The translations under genes and the position numbers were made by a program. The notes beneath the pieces were generated by a model. That model was not told the origin of the DNA. It ran no database searches and was given only the letters and a program-made list of their open reading frames with translations. Positions 24,440 through 34,700 of a DNA stretch of 64,000 nucleotides are shown here, in pieces (position 1 is the first letter of the stretch; every line of letters begins with the position of its first letter). The DNA comes from Paenibacillus aestuarii (GTDB lineage: Bacteria; Bacillota; Bacilli; Paenibacillales; NBRC-103111): NCBI RefSeq assembly GCF_027789125.1, contig NZ_JAQFVF010000072.1, positions 1 to 64,000 on the forward strand, written 5' to 3'.

Positions 24440-24829
24440 ATGAATAACCGAGCGCAAACTATCTATCAAAATACCCAGATTAATACGGCTCATCCTGGTG
24501 AACTTACCCTAATGCTGTTTAATGGTTGTATAAAGTTCATGAAGTTGGCTATGGAGAATATAAATAATAATGATATTGAAGGAAGACATAATCATATTCA
24601 ACGGTCATTGAATATTATTGATGAGCTTCAGATTACGCTGGATATGAAATATGAGATTTCGCACAATTTATACAGTTTGTATAGATTTATGAAAGAAAAG
24701 CTAATTGAAGCTAACATCAAGGCAAGTACGGAGAGCTTACAGGTGTCTCTTGATCTAATGACAGAGCTTCGGGATACTTGGGCTCAAGCAGTTAAACTAG
24801 CGAAGTCAGGGCAAAAGGCAAGCGTATGA
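24440..24829 (+). CDS. fliS: flagellin export chaperone FliS
   Basis: A 129-residue four-helix protein that binds the C-terminus of flagellin and prevents early polymerisation. Signatures include YQNTQINTAHPGELTLMLFNGCIKFM at the N-terminus (split here by family helix boundaries near residue 20) and ISHNLYSLYRFMKEKLIEAN in the middle. In other bacteria FliS also contacts FliW, which is encoded in this window. It overlaps the next gene by four bases (ATGA), indicating translational coupling. Confidence 0.96.
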   Translation: MNNRAQTIYQNTQINTAHPGELTLMLFNGCIKFMKLAMENINNNDIEGRHNHIQRSLNIIDELQITLDMKYEISHNLYSLYRFMKEKLIEANIKASTESLQVSLDLMTELRDTWAQAVKLAKSGQKASV

Positions 24830-25194
24830 GCATAACACAAGAGGTGCTAGATCAGCTTCTTAGCATGAAGGAAGCTGCTCAGGAGATTTTATTATTGGAT
24901 TTTGAAGACGAGAATTCTCTAGCAAAGTTAGAGCTATTACAAGAGATGCAAGACGATGCAAGAGGTCAAATCGATCAGATTCGTTCTCGCAGCTCAGTAC
25001 TTGTTAAGAATGGTTTGGAAGATATAATTTCAGAATGTATAGAATTGGAAATGAAAGTTAAAGATAAATTAGAGAATTACAGGGATAAAGTGGATAAGAC
25101 GATGCAAGAGCTGAAAAATGCGCAATTTATAAGAAGTAAATATAATGTGGTTTATGCTCAGACAGAAGGTTACTTCTTGGATCAGCATAAGTAG
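24826..25194 (+). CDS. fliT: FliT-like flagellar chaperone
   Basis: A 122-residue all-helical, Glu/Lys/Leu-rich protein. Its sequence is poorly conserved, so the assignment rests on position after fliS, the four-base overlap with it, its size and its helical character (LDQLLSMKEAAQEILLLDFED, CIELEMKVKDKLENYRDKVD). FliT proteins escort the cap protein FliD. A complex hairpin terminator follows. Confidence 0.75.
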   Translation: MSITQEVLDQLLSMKEAAQEILLLDFEDENSLAKLELLQEMQDDARGQIDQIRSRSSVLVKNGLEDIISECIELEMKVKDKLENYRDKVDKTMQELKNAQFIRSKYNVVYAQTEGYFLDQHK

Positions 25195-25206
25195 AGATAT
25201 TTAATA

Positions 25207-25282
25207 TTCCCCTTACGGTAGACAGTGTTAAAAGAGTTCATGAACGATGAACAGAACACTGCAGGCTGAAGGGGATTTTTGT
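25207..25282 (+). terminator. long multi-stem terminator after fliT
   Basis: An outer stem TCCCCTT/AAGGGGA and an inner stem CAGTGTT/AACACTG surround a GTTCAT/ATGAAC element, and ATTTTTGTTG follows. The ~120 bases between this and the fliD-side hairpin hold nothing I can name. Confidence 0.65.
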
Positions 25283-25402
25283 TGTGTCGGTCTATTCAGA
25301 TCTTGAAGATAGGAGAGGCTAGAGAGAGTTTTTCGCTAACTAGAGGTCTTAGAGTATCACTAAGGTCACTGAAGCTGATACGTAGTTAGAATAGTGCGAC
25401 TA

Positions 25403-25450
25403 ACAAAATAGCGACCGCTCTCAAATTGAAGGTTAGGAAAGCGATCGCCA
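25403..25450 (-). terminator. fliD terminator (minus strand)
   Basis: On the minus strand GGCGATCGCTTT pairs with AGCGGTCGC (one mismatch), followed by TATTTTGTTA. It lies just after the fliD stop codon. Confidence 0.5.
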
Positions 25451-25462
25451 CATAAGCTAAAT

Positions 25463-27286
25463 TTATAGTTTTTGCAAGTAGGCCATCTGCGAGTTGCTTT
25501 TGCCAATAGCGTTATCCATATTCGTAAATGTCGTCACATAGCGTTTATATTCTAGATCGAGTCGTGACTCTGCAGTTGATATCTGTGATTCCAAAGTCTG
25601 CGCTTGATATCCAAGAGAGTAGATTGGTGAATCGTACGAAGACCCATTGCTACCTGCCCTTTTGACAATACTACTGACCGAGTCAAGAATAGAAGAGTTT
25701 AATTTTTGGGCAGTATTTTGCATAATTGAAATGACTTCGTTAGGGTTAGAAGCTAAAGCTGCTTGCAATTTATTTGTATCAACTACTAGCTTGCCGGCAT
25801 TAGCTTGATCGTTAGCATTATAAGCCTGTGTTGTAATACCGATATCGTATAGCGCACGGTAAGTTGTATTGCCAGGAGCAGTCTGATACACGGTCGACCG
25901 GAAGTTATTATAAGTCTGCTTCAAAATGTCGTCATCTTTTAACAGACCGCTTTGAGCTAGAGCGTTATACTGGCTTAATTGATTTTCAGTCATCACAGAG
26001 CTTTGATCGTCTGTTAATGGCGGATATCCTCTGTAGGTGGGCTCACTTATTTTAGTAGAAATTTTATTAATCAACGTATTATAGTTATTAACGAAATCTG
26101 TAATTTGCTTCGTTAGAGCTGTTGTATCGTTGGCAACGCTGACTGTAGTGCTGCCCTGGCTGACCAAATTATAGGTAACCCCGCCAAAAGTAAAGTTATT
26201 GCTACTTTGGCTTGTTGTCGTCCCGTCAATTGTAACATTAGCATCTGTGCCTTTTACGGTAGTTGCCGTGTTTATTTTTAGAGCGGCAAGTAAGCCTTTG
26301 TCTCCAGTAGCGTCCCAAGAAATCTGTGCACTTTGACCTGTGTTTTTTGTTGTAACAACCACTTTGTCACTTGTAGCGTCGTATGACATCGTTACATTAG
26401 CCGCGGATTGATTTACTTTAGATATTAACGAATTTAGGGTATCTACGGTAGGGTCAAACGAGATGGTTTGACCGTTGATTTGAAATGATCCGGAACTTGT
26501 TAAAGTAGAACTTATTTTGCCGGCCGTTGCTTGTGAAGCTAAAGTAGCCGTTGGATCAAATTTATAAGCCTGTCCACCACTTTGGAAACCGAGATCAGAT
26601 GTTAGGCTAGAACCACTCGTTGCACTGATCTTTACTTGCGGTATTGCGCCTGATCCAAAAGGCGTAATTGAAAGCTGATTGCTTGAGTCAGCACTGACAA
26701 TGGCCGTGTTAGCTCCAAAAGCTTGATCAACAGCACTTTGTACAGCTTTAGATAGTTCAGAGGTTCCACCGGTTGCTGTGTTGCTATAAGTTCCAGCCGC
26801 AACCGTGATGTTCTTAGTTACACCGTTTACAGTGAGGTTAAATTGGTTATTGGTAGAGGTTACAGTAAGACTGCCTACAGCTGATCCGGTCAATCCTGGG
26901 GAAGCAGTAATGCCGGCTGTTGAATTTACGGATGCGCCGCTGGCTAGAGTATTTACGGTAACCGTATGAGTTGCGTTAGGAGTGCCCGCAGTAGCTGTTG
27001 CCGTTACTTTGGTTGGATCATTCGATGTCGCTGTCTGTGCTTGCCAACCCGTACTATATTGTAAATTGGTAATTTGTCCTTGAAAAGCAGTAAGTGAAGT
27101 ATTAATGGAGCGATAGGCGTCTTGCTTCCATTGATTCACCTGTAACTTCTGCTGAAGCGGGATGCGTTTTTGAGCATTACTGGCTTGCATGAGTTGATTA
27201 ATCATGGATGAAAGATCCATGCCGGAATTTACACCCATTGTGCTAGGAGCGGTTCCCCACGTATTTAAACCTATTCGTATAGTCAT
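25463..27286 (-). CDS. fliD: flagellar cap protein FliD
   Basis: A 607-residue filament-cap protein (HAP2) that promotes flagellin assembly at the tip. The N-terminal part shows the FliD pattern SGMDLSSMINQLMQASNAQK, with helices typical of export substrates; the long Thr/Ser/Ala-rich middle forms the cap plate; the C-terminal coiled region contains SQISTAESRLDLEYKRYVTTF and ends with SQMAYLQKL. The start at 27286 follows AAGGAGGT on the minus strand. Unlike Bacillus, where fliD lies between flaG and fliS on the same strand, here it is on the opposite strand behind its own SigD promoter (27341-27368). That points to a local inversion or relocation. Confidence 0.96.
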   Translation of the reverse strand: MTIRIGLNTWGTAPSTMGVNSGMDLSSMINQLMQASNAQKRIPLQQKLQVNQWKQDAYRSINTSLTAFQGQITNLQYSTGWQAQTATSNDPTKVTATATAGTPNATHTVTVNTLASGASVNSTAGITASPGLTGSAVGSLTVTSTNNQFNLTVNGVTKNITVAAGTYSNTATGGTSELSKAVQSAVDQAFGANTAIVSADSSNQLSITPFGSGAIPQVKISATSGSSLTSDLGFQSGGQAYKFDPTATLASQATAGKISSTLTSSGSFQINGQTISFDPTVDTLNSLISKVNQSAANVTMSYDATSDKVVVTTKNTGQSAQISWDATGDKGLLAALKINTATTVKGTDANVTIDGTTTSQSSNNFTFGGVTYNLVSQGSTTVSVANDTTALTKQITDFVNNYNTLINKISTKISEPTYRGYPPLTDDQSSVMTENQLSQYNALAQSGLLKDDDILKQTYNNFRSTVYQTAPGNTTYRALYDIGITTQAYNANDQANAGKLVVDTNKLQAALASNPNEVISIMQNTAQKLNSSILDSVSSIVKRAGSNGSSYDSPIYSLGYQAQTLESQISTAESRLDLEYKRYVTTFTNMDNAIGKSNSQMAYLQKL

Positions 27287-27340
27287 ATTTAGACAAACCT
27301 CCTTATTATTTATTGCCCTTGTTTAACCTATATACCGTAT

Positions 27341-27368
27341 TTATCGGCATTTTAAGTAAAATTCTGTA
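27341..27368 (-). promoter_or_regulatory. SigD promoter of fliD (minus strand)
   Basis: On the minus strand TACA, a 16-base spacer and GCCGATAA. The -10 is at 27348-27341 and the -35 at 27368-27365. Spacer length equals that of the other SigD promoters here. Confidence 0.72.
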
Positions 27369-27417
27369 TACCAGAACGAGAACAGGAGGTTATATAAAAT
27401 AATAATTTTATATTCGT

Positions 27418-29373
27418 TCATAATTTGATCGATCTTATGAAGGGAAGATCCTTATAGCGAGGGAAGTTGTCGATAAATTGTTGATTATAAGCTTTTTTCT
27501 TAGAATCATTTGCAGCGTGCTTGCTATAGAGAGCATATAAAGCCATGTTATTAGGTTGCAGACCAAGCGCTCTTTCTAGAAATGCCAACCCATTCTCTAT
27601 GTCACCTTGGTTAAAGTGGAGGTAGGATAGATTTTCATACCCAGTAGCATGAAGCAGGTCCTCCTTTAAGAGAATCGAGTAGTAGTCTATGGCAAGATCT
27701 AGCTGTTGAATGGAGTAAAAATGATCTGCAACTCGATTAATGATATCTGGGTTCGATAGATGGGTCATTAGCAAGTCAAATGCTTCAAAAGATTGTACTT
27801 CAAATAATTTCACCAGAAGCTCAGTGAATGAAGCTGAGTCTTCGTCGGTAATCGCCACTGGATCTGCACCATTAAACACTGCTAGGATCGATTGTGTAAT
27901 TTTATATAAAGAGTGTTCTAGCTGGATGTTGAATCTTTTAATGTATTCAGGAAGTCTCCAGGTTGCAATAGCAACCAGCAAAAATTTGTAAACCGGAGAT
28001 TTTGAATCAGGTGTATCTCCTATGCTGTCAAGTATTTGATTGAATAGAGAGATATCGTGGGTTAGCAAAGCATAATTAAGCAGTTGTTCTTTTTCCAGCG
28101 CAATGTCTAATCTTTCAATTCGCTGATAATAATATTTGGCCAGATCGGTCGAAGCGGCTAACACGGATATCTGAAACATCAATGATAGATTAGCTTGATG
28201 CTGTGATGGATATAGCTTTTCAAAGAACGTAATCATGGATTCTGCTGATTCAGATTTTGAAAGGACTTGAATAAGTTTGTATAATACGGCAGTATCTCTA
28301 GGTGTGCTGTTTAGAACTTTGGTAAAGTAAAAAACAGCTTGAGCTAAGTTGTTCTCCTTGAGATATATTTGTGCAAGATATCGTGATGGATAGACGATCG
28401 ACAAATGGGGCTTAACAAGGGTAGTTTGTTTTCCGCTTGAACCAGCTTCCTCACCGATTTGAATTGCCGCAAGGTAGTTTTCTTTTGCTAAATCATCGAA
28501 ACCGAATTTGTTGTAAATATAACCGGTATAGGCATAGTAATCACTAAATTGTCCCCAACGCTGCAACCCTGTTTGGATTAACTCAAAGGCTTTGCTGTAG
28601 TCTTCAACAATGAAATAGTTATTTATCAAATAATCCATGCAAATAGGAATCCAATTCAGGTTAGGATCTGATTGTTTATACGCCCGTTGGTAATAGTCAA
28701 TAGCCTTGTTGTGATCGCCAGTTTTAGCGTACTCGTTAGCTAATGTAAAGAAATGATAGGGATCATTCTTTTCCGTATCCAAATCCATTTTTTCAAATAT
28801 TTCTAAATTTCTTTTAGACTTTTCTTTCCTTGTCACGGTCTCGTCTGTATAACCGGAATGATAGATCGTAAAGGCGAATGAGTCTTGATGGAAATCTCCG
28901 CTATCAATTGTCAATTGTTCATGAATAGGCTTTGTATAGTAAATTCCATTGAAGTTAGAGAAAATACGCGGTCCAGATGACTCAAGTAGACCTTTCATGT
29001 TACTTTCATTTTCACCAAAAATGTTCATGATTGGTAATATTAAATAACGCGGAATTGTAGAGTCAATTCCCAAAAGAAATTGTTTAAGTTTGCTATGCTG
29101 TTCTTTTTGTACATATTCGTCAGCATCTAGAACAAGTATCCATGTGCCCGTTGCCTTTGAAAGAGATTCATTTCTCGCCGCTGCGAAGTCTTTGGTCCAA
29201 ACAAAATCAGAAATTTTTGCCCCGAATCTGGCTGCAATATCTTTGGTAGAGTCGGTTGACCCCGTATCTACAATAATAATCTCATCGACAAGTCCTTGTA
29301 CACTTTCGAGGCAACGGCCTAAGGTTTGTTCCTCATCCTTGACAATCATGCATAGAGACAACAATTTATCCAT
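27418..29373 (-). CDS. family 2 glycosyltransferase with long TPR region (paralogue 1)
   Basis: A 651-residue protein. The N-terminal GT-A domain (1 to ~230) has SLCMIVKDEEQTLGRCLES, IIIVDTGSTDSTKDIA, and the DxD motif as LVLDADEYVQ. About 400 residues of TPR-like helical pairs follow (ALEYAKTGDHNKAIDYYQRAY-like units), ending near LGLQPNNMALYALY. This architecture matches protein O-glycosyltransferases that use TPRs to hold a protein acceptor. The start at 29373 (after TAGGAGA on the minus strand) is preferred; a longer upstream frame runs into the neighbouring gene and lacks a binding site. It is a close tandem paralogue of 29399-31357, with a 25-base gap, so they are co-transcribed. Confidence 0.88.
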   Translation of the reverse strand: MDKLLSLCMIVKDEEQTLGRCLESVQGLVDEIIIVDTGSTDSTKDIAARFGAKISDFVWTKDFAAARNESLSKATGTWILVLDADEYVQKEQHSKLKQFLLGIDSTIPRYLILPIMNIFGENESNMKGLLESSGPRIFSNFNGIYYTKPIHEQLTIDSGDFHQDSFAFTIYHSGYTDETVTRKEKSKRNLEIFEKMDLDTEKNDPYHFFTLANEYAKTGDHNKAIDYYQRAYKQSDPNLNWIPICMDYLINNYFIVEDYSKAFELIQTGLQRWGQFSDYYAYTGYIYNKFGFDDLAKENYLAAIQIGEEAGSSGKQTTLVKPHLSIVYPSRYLAQIYLKENNLAQAVFYFTKVLNSTPRDTAVLYKLIQVLSKSESAESMITFFEKLYPSQHQANLSLMFQISVLAASTDLAKYYYQRIERLDIALEKEQLLNYALLTHDISLFNQILDSIGDTPDSKSPVYKFLLVAIATWRLPEYIKRFNIQLEHSLYKITQSILAVFNGADPVAITDEDSASFTELLVKLFEVQSFEAFDLLMTHLSNPDIINRVADHFYSIQQLDLAIDYYSILLKEDLLHATGYENLSYLHFNQGDIENGLAFLERALGLQPNNMALYALYSKHAANDSKKKAYNQQFIDNFPRYKDLPFIRSIKL

Positions 29374-29398
29374 AGATTCTCCTAATACGCTGTTATAT

Positions 29399-31357
29399 TT
29401 ACTGAATTTGATTAGCAAAAATAAAGTTAAGGCTCTTATATAACGGAAACCTGTCCTCAAATTGTTCTTTATAAGCTTTTCTTTTGATTTCATCTGTAGC
29501 AAATCTGTTGTATATGCCATACAAGGCAATATTAGCTGGAGTTAACTCTAAAGCTTTCTCGAGAAAAGCTAAGCCTTGTTCAATATCGTTTTGATTAAAG
29601 TGCAGATGAGCTAGATTTTCATAACCGGTCACATGCAACAAATCATTCTCTAACAAGATTGAGTAATAATCGATAGCCAATTGAAGCTGGTTAGCGTCAT
29701 AAAACCGATCAGCAACCAAATTAATGATGGCTGGACTCGAAAAGTGACTCATAAGAAGGTCAAATGCTTCGAATGCTTGCAACTCAAACAGTCTGATTAG
29801 AAGATCTGTAAAAATCGCGGAGTCCTCATCTGTAATGGATGTTGGTTCTGTTCCACTCAAAAGTACTAAGACAGATTGAGAAACTCTAAATAAGTGATGA
29901 TTCTCTGGGATGTCAAGCTTTTTATAGTGTTCTGTATTTCCCCATGTGATGACAGCAAGCAATAAAATTTTATGAATCAAAGATTCAGCTGGAATGGGGC
30001 TATTTACTTGTTGAAGAACGCGATTGAATAATAATAAGTCCTTCGTTAATAATGCATAATCAAGCATCTCAGTATCACCTAATTGGATCCCGACATTCTC
30101 AATTTTTTGAAAATAATAAGCTGCGAGCTCGCTTGAGGCGGACACGACAGAGATTCGAAATAGCAAGAGTAAGTTTGAGCTATTATCTAATGGGTAGAGC
30201 TTTTCTAAGAATGTGATAATCGATGAAGCGTTCTCCGATTGCAAGAGAATAGACATGAGCTTGTGCAAGGCTGTAGCGTCTTGAGGTGTGCTATTTATAA
30301 TTTTAGTCAAATAAAAAACCGTTCTATCTATATTTTTGCCTATTTGAAAAATATTGGCGAGTTTCTGATAGGGGAATACATTTGAAAGATGAAACTGGAA
30401 AATTGCCGCAGGTTGACCCAATCTACTCGCGTTCTCTCCTATGTTGATTGCTTCGAGATACTTTTCTTTGGCCAAGTCGTAGCAACCAAAGGATTCATAA
30501 AGATACCCGAGCATTGTATGATAATCGCTATAATTTCCCCAGCGCTGAAGGCCAAATTGAATGAATTGAAGGGCTTTGCTGCAATCACCGATCAATAAAT
30601 AATTACTAACCAGGGCATCTACACAGGCTGGCATCCAAGCTTCGATCGACTTTCCCTGGTTGTAAGCTTTCTCATAATAATAAAGAGCTCTTTTAGGGTT
30701 CCCTGCATTCCTGTATTCGTTACCTAGCGTATAACAATAATAAGCATCCAATTTTTGTTTCTTCTGACGTATTCCCTCAAAAATCTCCATATTCCTTTTC
30801 GACTTATCTTTTCTTGTCACAGTCTCTACTGTATAGCCAGAATGGTAGATGGTAAATTGAATGTTTGAATATTTTAATTTCCCATTATCAATAGTTAATT
30901 GTTCATGAATGGGCCTTGTATAATAAATGCCTTTGTTGTTTGGAAAAAGGCGAGGTGCAGAGGACTCAAACATTCCGCTAATTTTACTTTCATTCTCGCC
31001 TGCTATGTTCATGACCTTAAGAAGGAAACACTGTAAGCTAGAAGGATCTACGGTTGAAAGAAAGTCTCTGAATTTGTCGTGTTCCTCTTTTTGGACAAAT
31101 TCATCAGCGTCTAAAACAAGTATCCATTGACCCGTAGCCTTCTGTATGGATGCATTCCTGGCGGCGGAGAAGTCCTTAGTCCACTCAAAGTCATAAATTA
31201 TTGCTCCGAATCTACTAGCGATTTCTTTTGTTGAATCGGTCGATCCTGTATCTACGATAATAATTTCATCGACCAAACCTTGTACACTTTCAAGACATCT
31301 GGCTAGAGTAAGCTCTTCATTTTTTACGATCATACAAAGAGAAATTAATGTATCCAT
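29399..31357 (-). CDS. family 2 glycosyltransferase with long TPR region (paralogue 2)
   Basis: A 652-residue paralogue of the gene downstream of it, with the same layout: GT-A domain with SLCMIVKNEELTLARCLES, IIIVDTGSTDSTKEIASRF and LVLDADEFVQ; then TPR-like repeats to the end (AIDYYSILLENDLLHVTGYENLAHLHF-type units near 560-600, given here only as landmarks). The start at 31357 is preceded on the minus strand by GGAGGATCC. A weak SigD-like element lies 57 bases upstream. Tandem duplication followed by divergence suggests two acceptors or two sugars. Flagellin is the favoured acceptor from location; this is inference. Confidence 0.88.
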   Translation of the reverse strand: MDTLISLCMIVKNEELTLARCLESVQGLVDEIIIVDTGSTDSTKEIASRFGAIIYDFEWTKDFSAARNASIQKATGQWILVLDADEFVQKEEHDKFRDFLSTVDPSSLQCFLLKVMNIAGENESKISGMFESSAPRLFPNNKGIYYTRPIHEQLTIDNGKLKYSNIQFTIYHSGYTVETVTRKDKSKRNMEIFEGIRQKKQKLDAYYCYTLGNEYRNAGNPKRALYYYEKAYNQGKSIEAWMPACVDALVSNYLLIGDCSKALQFIQFGLQRWGNYSDYHTMLGYLYESFGCYDLAKEKYLEAINIGENASRLGQPAAIFQFHLSNVFPYQKLANIFQIGKNIDRTVFYLTKIINSTPQDATALHKLMSILLQSENASSIITFLEKLYPLDNSSNLLLLFRISVVSASSELAAYYFQKIENVGIQLGDTEMLDYALLTKDLLLFNRVLQQVNSPIPAESLIHKILLLAVITWGNTEHYKKLDIPENHHLFRVSQSVLVLLSGTEPTSITDEDSAIFTDLLIRLFELQAFEAFDLLMSHFSSPAIINLVADRFYDANQLQLAIDYYSILLENDLLHVTGYENLAHLHFNQNDIEQGLAFLEKALELTPANIALYGIYNRFATDEIKRKAYKEQFEDRFPLYKSLNFIFANQIQ

Positions 31358-31413
31358 GGATCCTCCAAAGAAAATCTGTCTAGTTAGTTAATTTTATAGT
31401 ATTTATAGGTATA

Positions 31414-31441
31414 TTATCGACATTTGGGGAGAGCTTTTATA
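31414..31441 (-). promoter_or_regulatory. weak SigD-like promoter of the TPR-glycosyltransferase pair
   Basis: On the minus strand GTCGATAA (31421-31414) matches six of eight -10 positions. The -35 is either TATA at a 16-base spacer or TAAA at a 14-base spacer. The call is tentative. Confidence 0.35.
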
Positions 31442-31526
31442 GATCTTTCTCTAGGTTATGATTAAATGATTTATGAATGCCCTTCCAGGGTTGAAAGTGT
31501 GCTTCTCACAAATACTTTACCAGATC

Positions 31527-31554
31527 TAACAATGTTCTTTATTGTAGCCGATAT
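31527..31554 (+). promoter_or_regulatory. SigD promoter ahead of the glycan island
   Basis: TAAC (31527-31530), a 16-base spacer, and a perfect GCCGATAT (31547-31554). It faces the giant glycosyltransferase gene 177 bases downstream. The leader between contains a two-level hairpin: GGCAAG with CTTGCC outside, and AAAGCATT (31625-31632) with AATGCTTT (31643-31650) inside. This accounts for the 31358-31730 gap. Confidence 0.7.
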
Positions 31555-31730
31555 AACTTAATGTGATTAAATTAGTATAATTTCACCGCTTGACAAGTTG
31601 GCAAGGCAATCACTTTGCAAATATAAAGCATTTGAATAAAAGAATGCTTTGAGAGTTACTTGCCTTATATAGTGAAGAGCCGGTGAGATAATTTATTATT
31701 GTCAATCTCATACAAAGGTGAGGGTTTAAT

Positions 31731-34700
31731 ATGAATGTGATCTCCCAGATTCAGGACTATATTAGTAATAACGAGATTGAAAATGCCTATCAGCTAATAA
31801 TAGACTATGAAAATGAGTATAATCAAGATGCCCTTTTTTGGATGTCGAAAGCAAATCTGTGTATCAAACTCAAGATGTATCATACGGCTTATGATTGTTT
31901 AAGGTCAGCGATGGCATTAGAGTCTTATGACCCTAGTATTTACTTCAATATGGCGTATGTTTGCGAGTGCATGCAAATGTTCAGTGAAGCTGCTTTATAC
32001 TATGGTATGGCATCCAAACACACAGAAGATGAGCAGTTGAAACAAGAGATCGATGATATATATTCCTCAAATGAACAATTCACATATATAAAAAACATTG
32101 CATCTTCAAACAAAAAACGCACATACTTAATTCTCTCATCTTGTGGGTGGGGGGATGTCTTACAAAGGATGCATCATATAGCGCGATCACTTGTTAAATT
32201 TGGTAATGATGTAATATATGTATCAGCTCCTAGCGTAGTAGATTCAAATAGTAATAATATAAGTGTGGATGAATTAGTAAATTATACTTTAGAACATAAA
32301 CGAGTAGTAGATGGGGTTGCAATATATGATCCATTTAGAGTTAGATTTCAAGGAAAAGTTCTCTTTAGTAATTTTGACAAGTTGGTTCAGGCTTTACTAG
32401 ATAATAAAACAGATTCTCATGAGACCATTATCATTACTTATTTACCTTACCAAATCGAAACGATTAAAAAATTGAATGGAGATTTTAAAGTCATTTATGA
32501 ATGTGTTGATGATCATAATGACTTGGAATATGCATTCTGGGGACATAAGAAAGACCTAGTTTGGGAACAGGAACTAATGGATAAAGCACATGCAGTTACC
32601 ACGACTGCAGTTTCTTTATATTTGCAGCGTACTATCGTTGAAGGAAGGAACAATATATTTTTATCAAGAAATGCAGTGAATGAATTTGATTTCTTGAAAG
32701 ATGAGGAAGATACGATCCCAGAGGATCTTAAGGATATCCCGGAGCCAAGAGTTGTTTATTCAGGGGCAATCTTTCAGTGGTTTGACGTAGATTTGTTTTA
32801 TAGCCTTGTGAAGGATAATCCAGACAAGTCTTTTGTCGTCATTGGATTTGGACAAAATGATTTATTGAAAGAAAAGTGTAAGAATCTTTATTTCCTTGGA
32901 GTAAAAAAGCATCAAGAGCTTAAGAGTTATTTAAGGCATATGCAAGTAGGGATAATTCCGTTTAGAGATAATATCGATATCGTTATTCATTGTGATCCAA
33001 TTAAACAGTATGAGTATCTTGCATGTGGGTTGCCAGTGGTAGCAACTTATATGCCGGAAACTGTAATCGACAAAAAATTTACGTTTCTTGCAGGCACTGT
33101 AGAAGAGTTTAATGATGCTCTAAGTAGAGCTTTAGCTTTAAATGTTAATCAAAAAGAAATTAGCGAATTCATCCTCGCAAATTCATGGAATGCTCGAGCT
33201 GCTTTGTTATGTGAGATTTCTGGCCAGTTAGAAGATTACCCAATGGAGGCAAGACTGGATGAGGTCCAGGTAAGTATTCGATCCGCCTTAGATGAATACA
33301 AACACCCGAATGTTGAAATATTACATGCAATTGCAAGCAGGAAGCGCAATCAGGAAATGTTTTTGAATGAGGTAAGACGCCTATACTATCAATCCCAAAC
33401 CAAGTTTATTACTAGACATTTTTTAGCCGCGTTGCTTCTCGATAATAAAAGGGACGAATTTTGGGATGTTATTGAAAAGTCAGGCGTAAATGAATTGTAT
33501 TTATTGGTTGAAATGCGTCATCGAAAAGAACAGTCAATTGAAAGTTATTCTGAAATATTGGAGCGTTTTATTACCAAAGAATTTAGCCAAATTGAACGGC
33601 TTCTGAATCAAATTCAGAATAGTGAAGATAAAAAGTTATTTTTAGGAGCATATCTGTTTAATATAGGTGCTTATCAAGAAGCACATAACGAACTAATAAG
33701 TATTTCAGATAAGAATGCTAATAGTTCACCGTTAGCCTGCTACTTGCTAGCGAGTTTGATGAAGTTGCGTGGTGATGAGGAAAGGCATGATAAATTCAAG
33801 GAGAAATATAAGAAATATGAACAAAAGTATATAACGCATTATAGTAAAAGTGAAGAGTTATTTGGATCTCTTCCCAATATAAAACTAGATCCATTTATAA
33901 GCATTTTAGTACCAACAAGAAATGCGGCCGAGGTAATAAAATACACTTTAAAGACTTGCGTTGAACAAGAATATAACAATTATGAAATTATCGTGAGTGA
34001 TAACAGTTCGCTAGGAAATGATGAAACCAAGAAGGTCGTTGAAGAGATAAACAGCAATAAGATCAAGTATTATAGAACGCCAGAAGAATATGCAATGGTC
34101 GAGAATTTTGAACATGCATATAACAAATCTAGCGGTGAATATCTGATAATTATTGGCTCAGATGACGGATTAATGCTGCACAGTCTCAACACATTATCTG
34201 AAATTATAAAGCAAATGAAAAATCCACTATCTATATCATGGGAAGCTGTTGCTTATGGTTGGCCTAAAGTAGCAATTAATAGTATAAGAAATGGTTTGTT
34301 TATCCCTTATCCAACGCAAAAAGGAAATATAAATTGCGACTACCTTGACCAATCCATGCTTAAGTCGGTACTCAATTTCGAGCAAAGATATAGTGTATTG
34401 CCCATGTTCTATTACAATTCTATTATTAAAAGGGAATTGGCTGAGGAAGTTAAGAAATTAACGGGTAAAGTGTTCATAGCTAATTCGCCGGATGTGTATA
34501 CAGGAATGGTATTTGCATATCTTCAGAAAAAATATTTATATATTAACATGCCTATGACGATTGGCGGGTCATCTGAAAGAAGCAACGGAATTAATGTGGG
34601 TCGGTTGCTGTATAAACAACAAGAAAGTGGAAATGATGTGTTTTTTGAGGTTCAAAAAATTAAAAACCTAAATCAAGATCTTCATTCTTTCCATGCCCCT

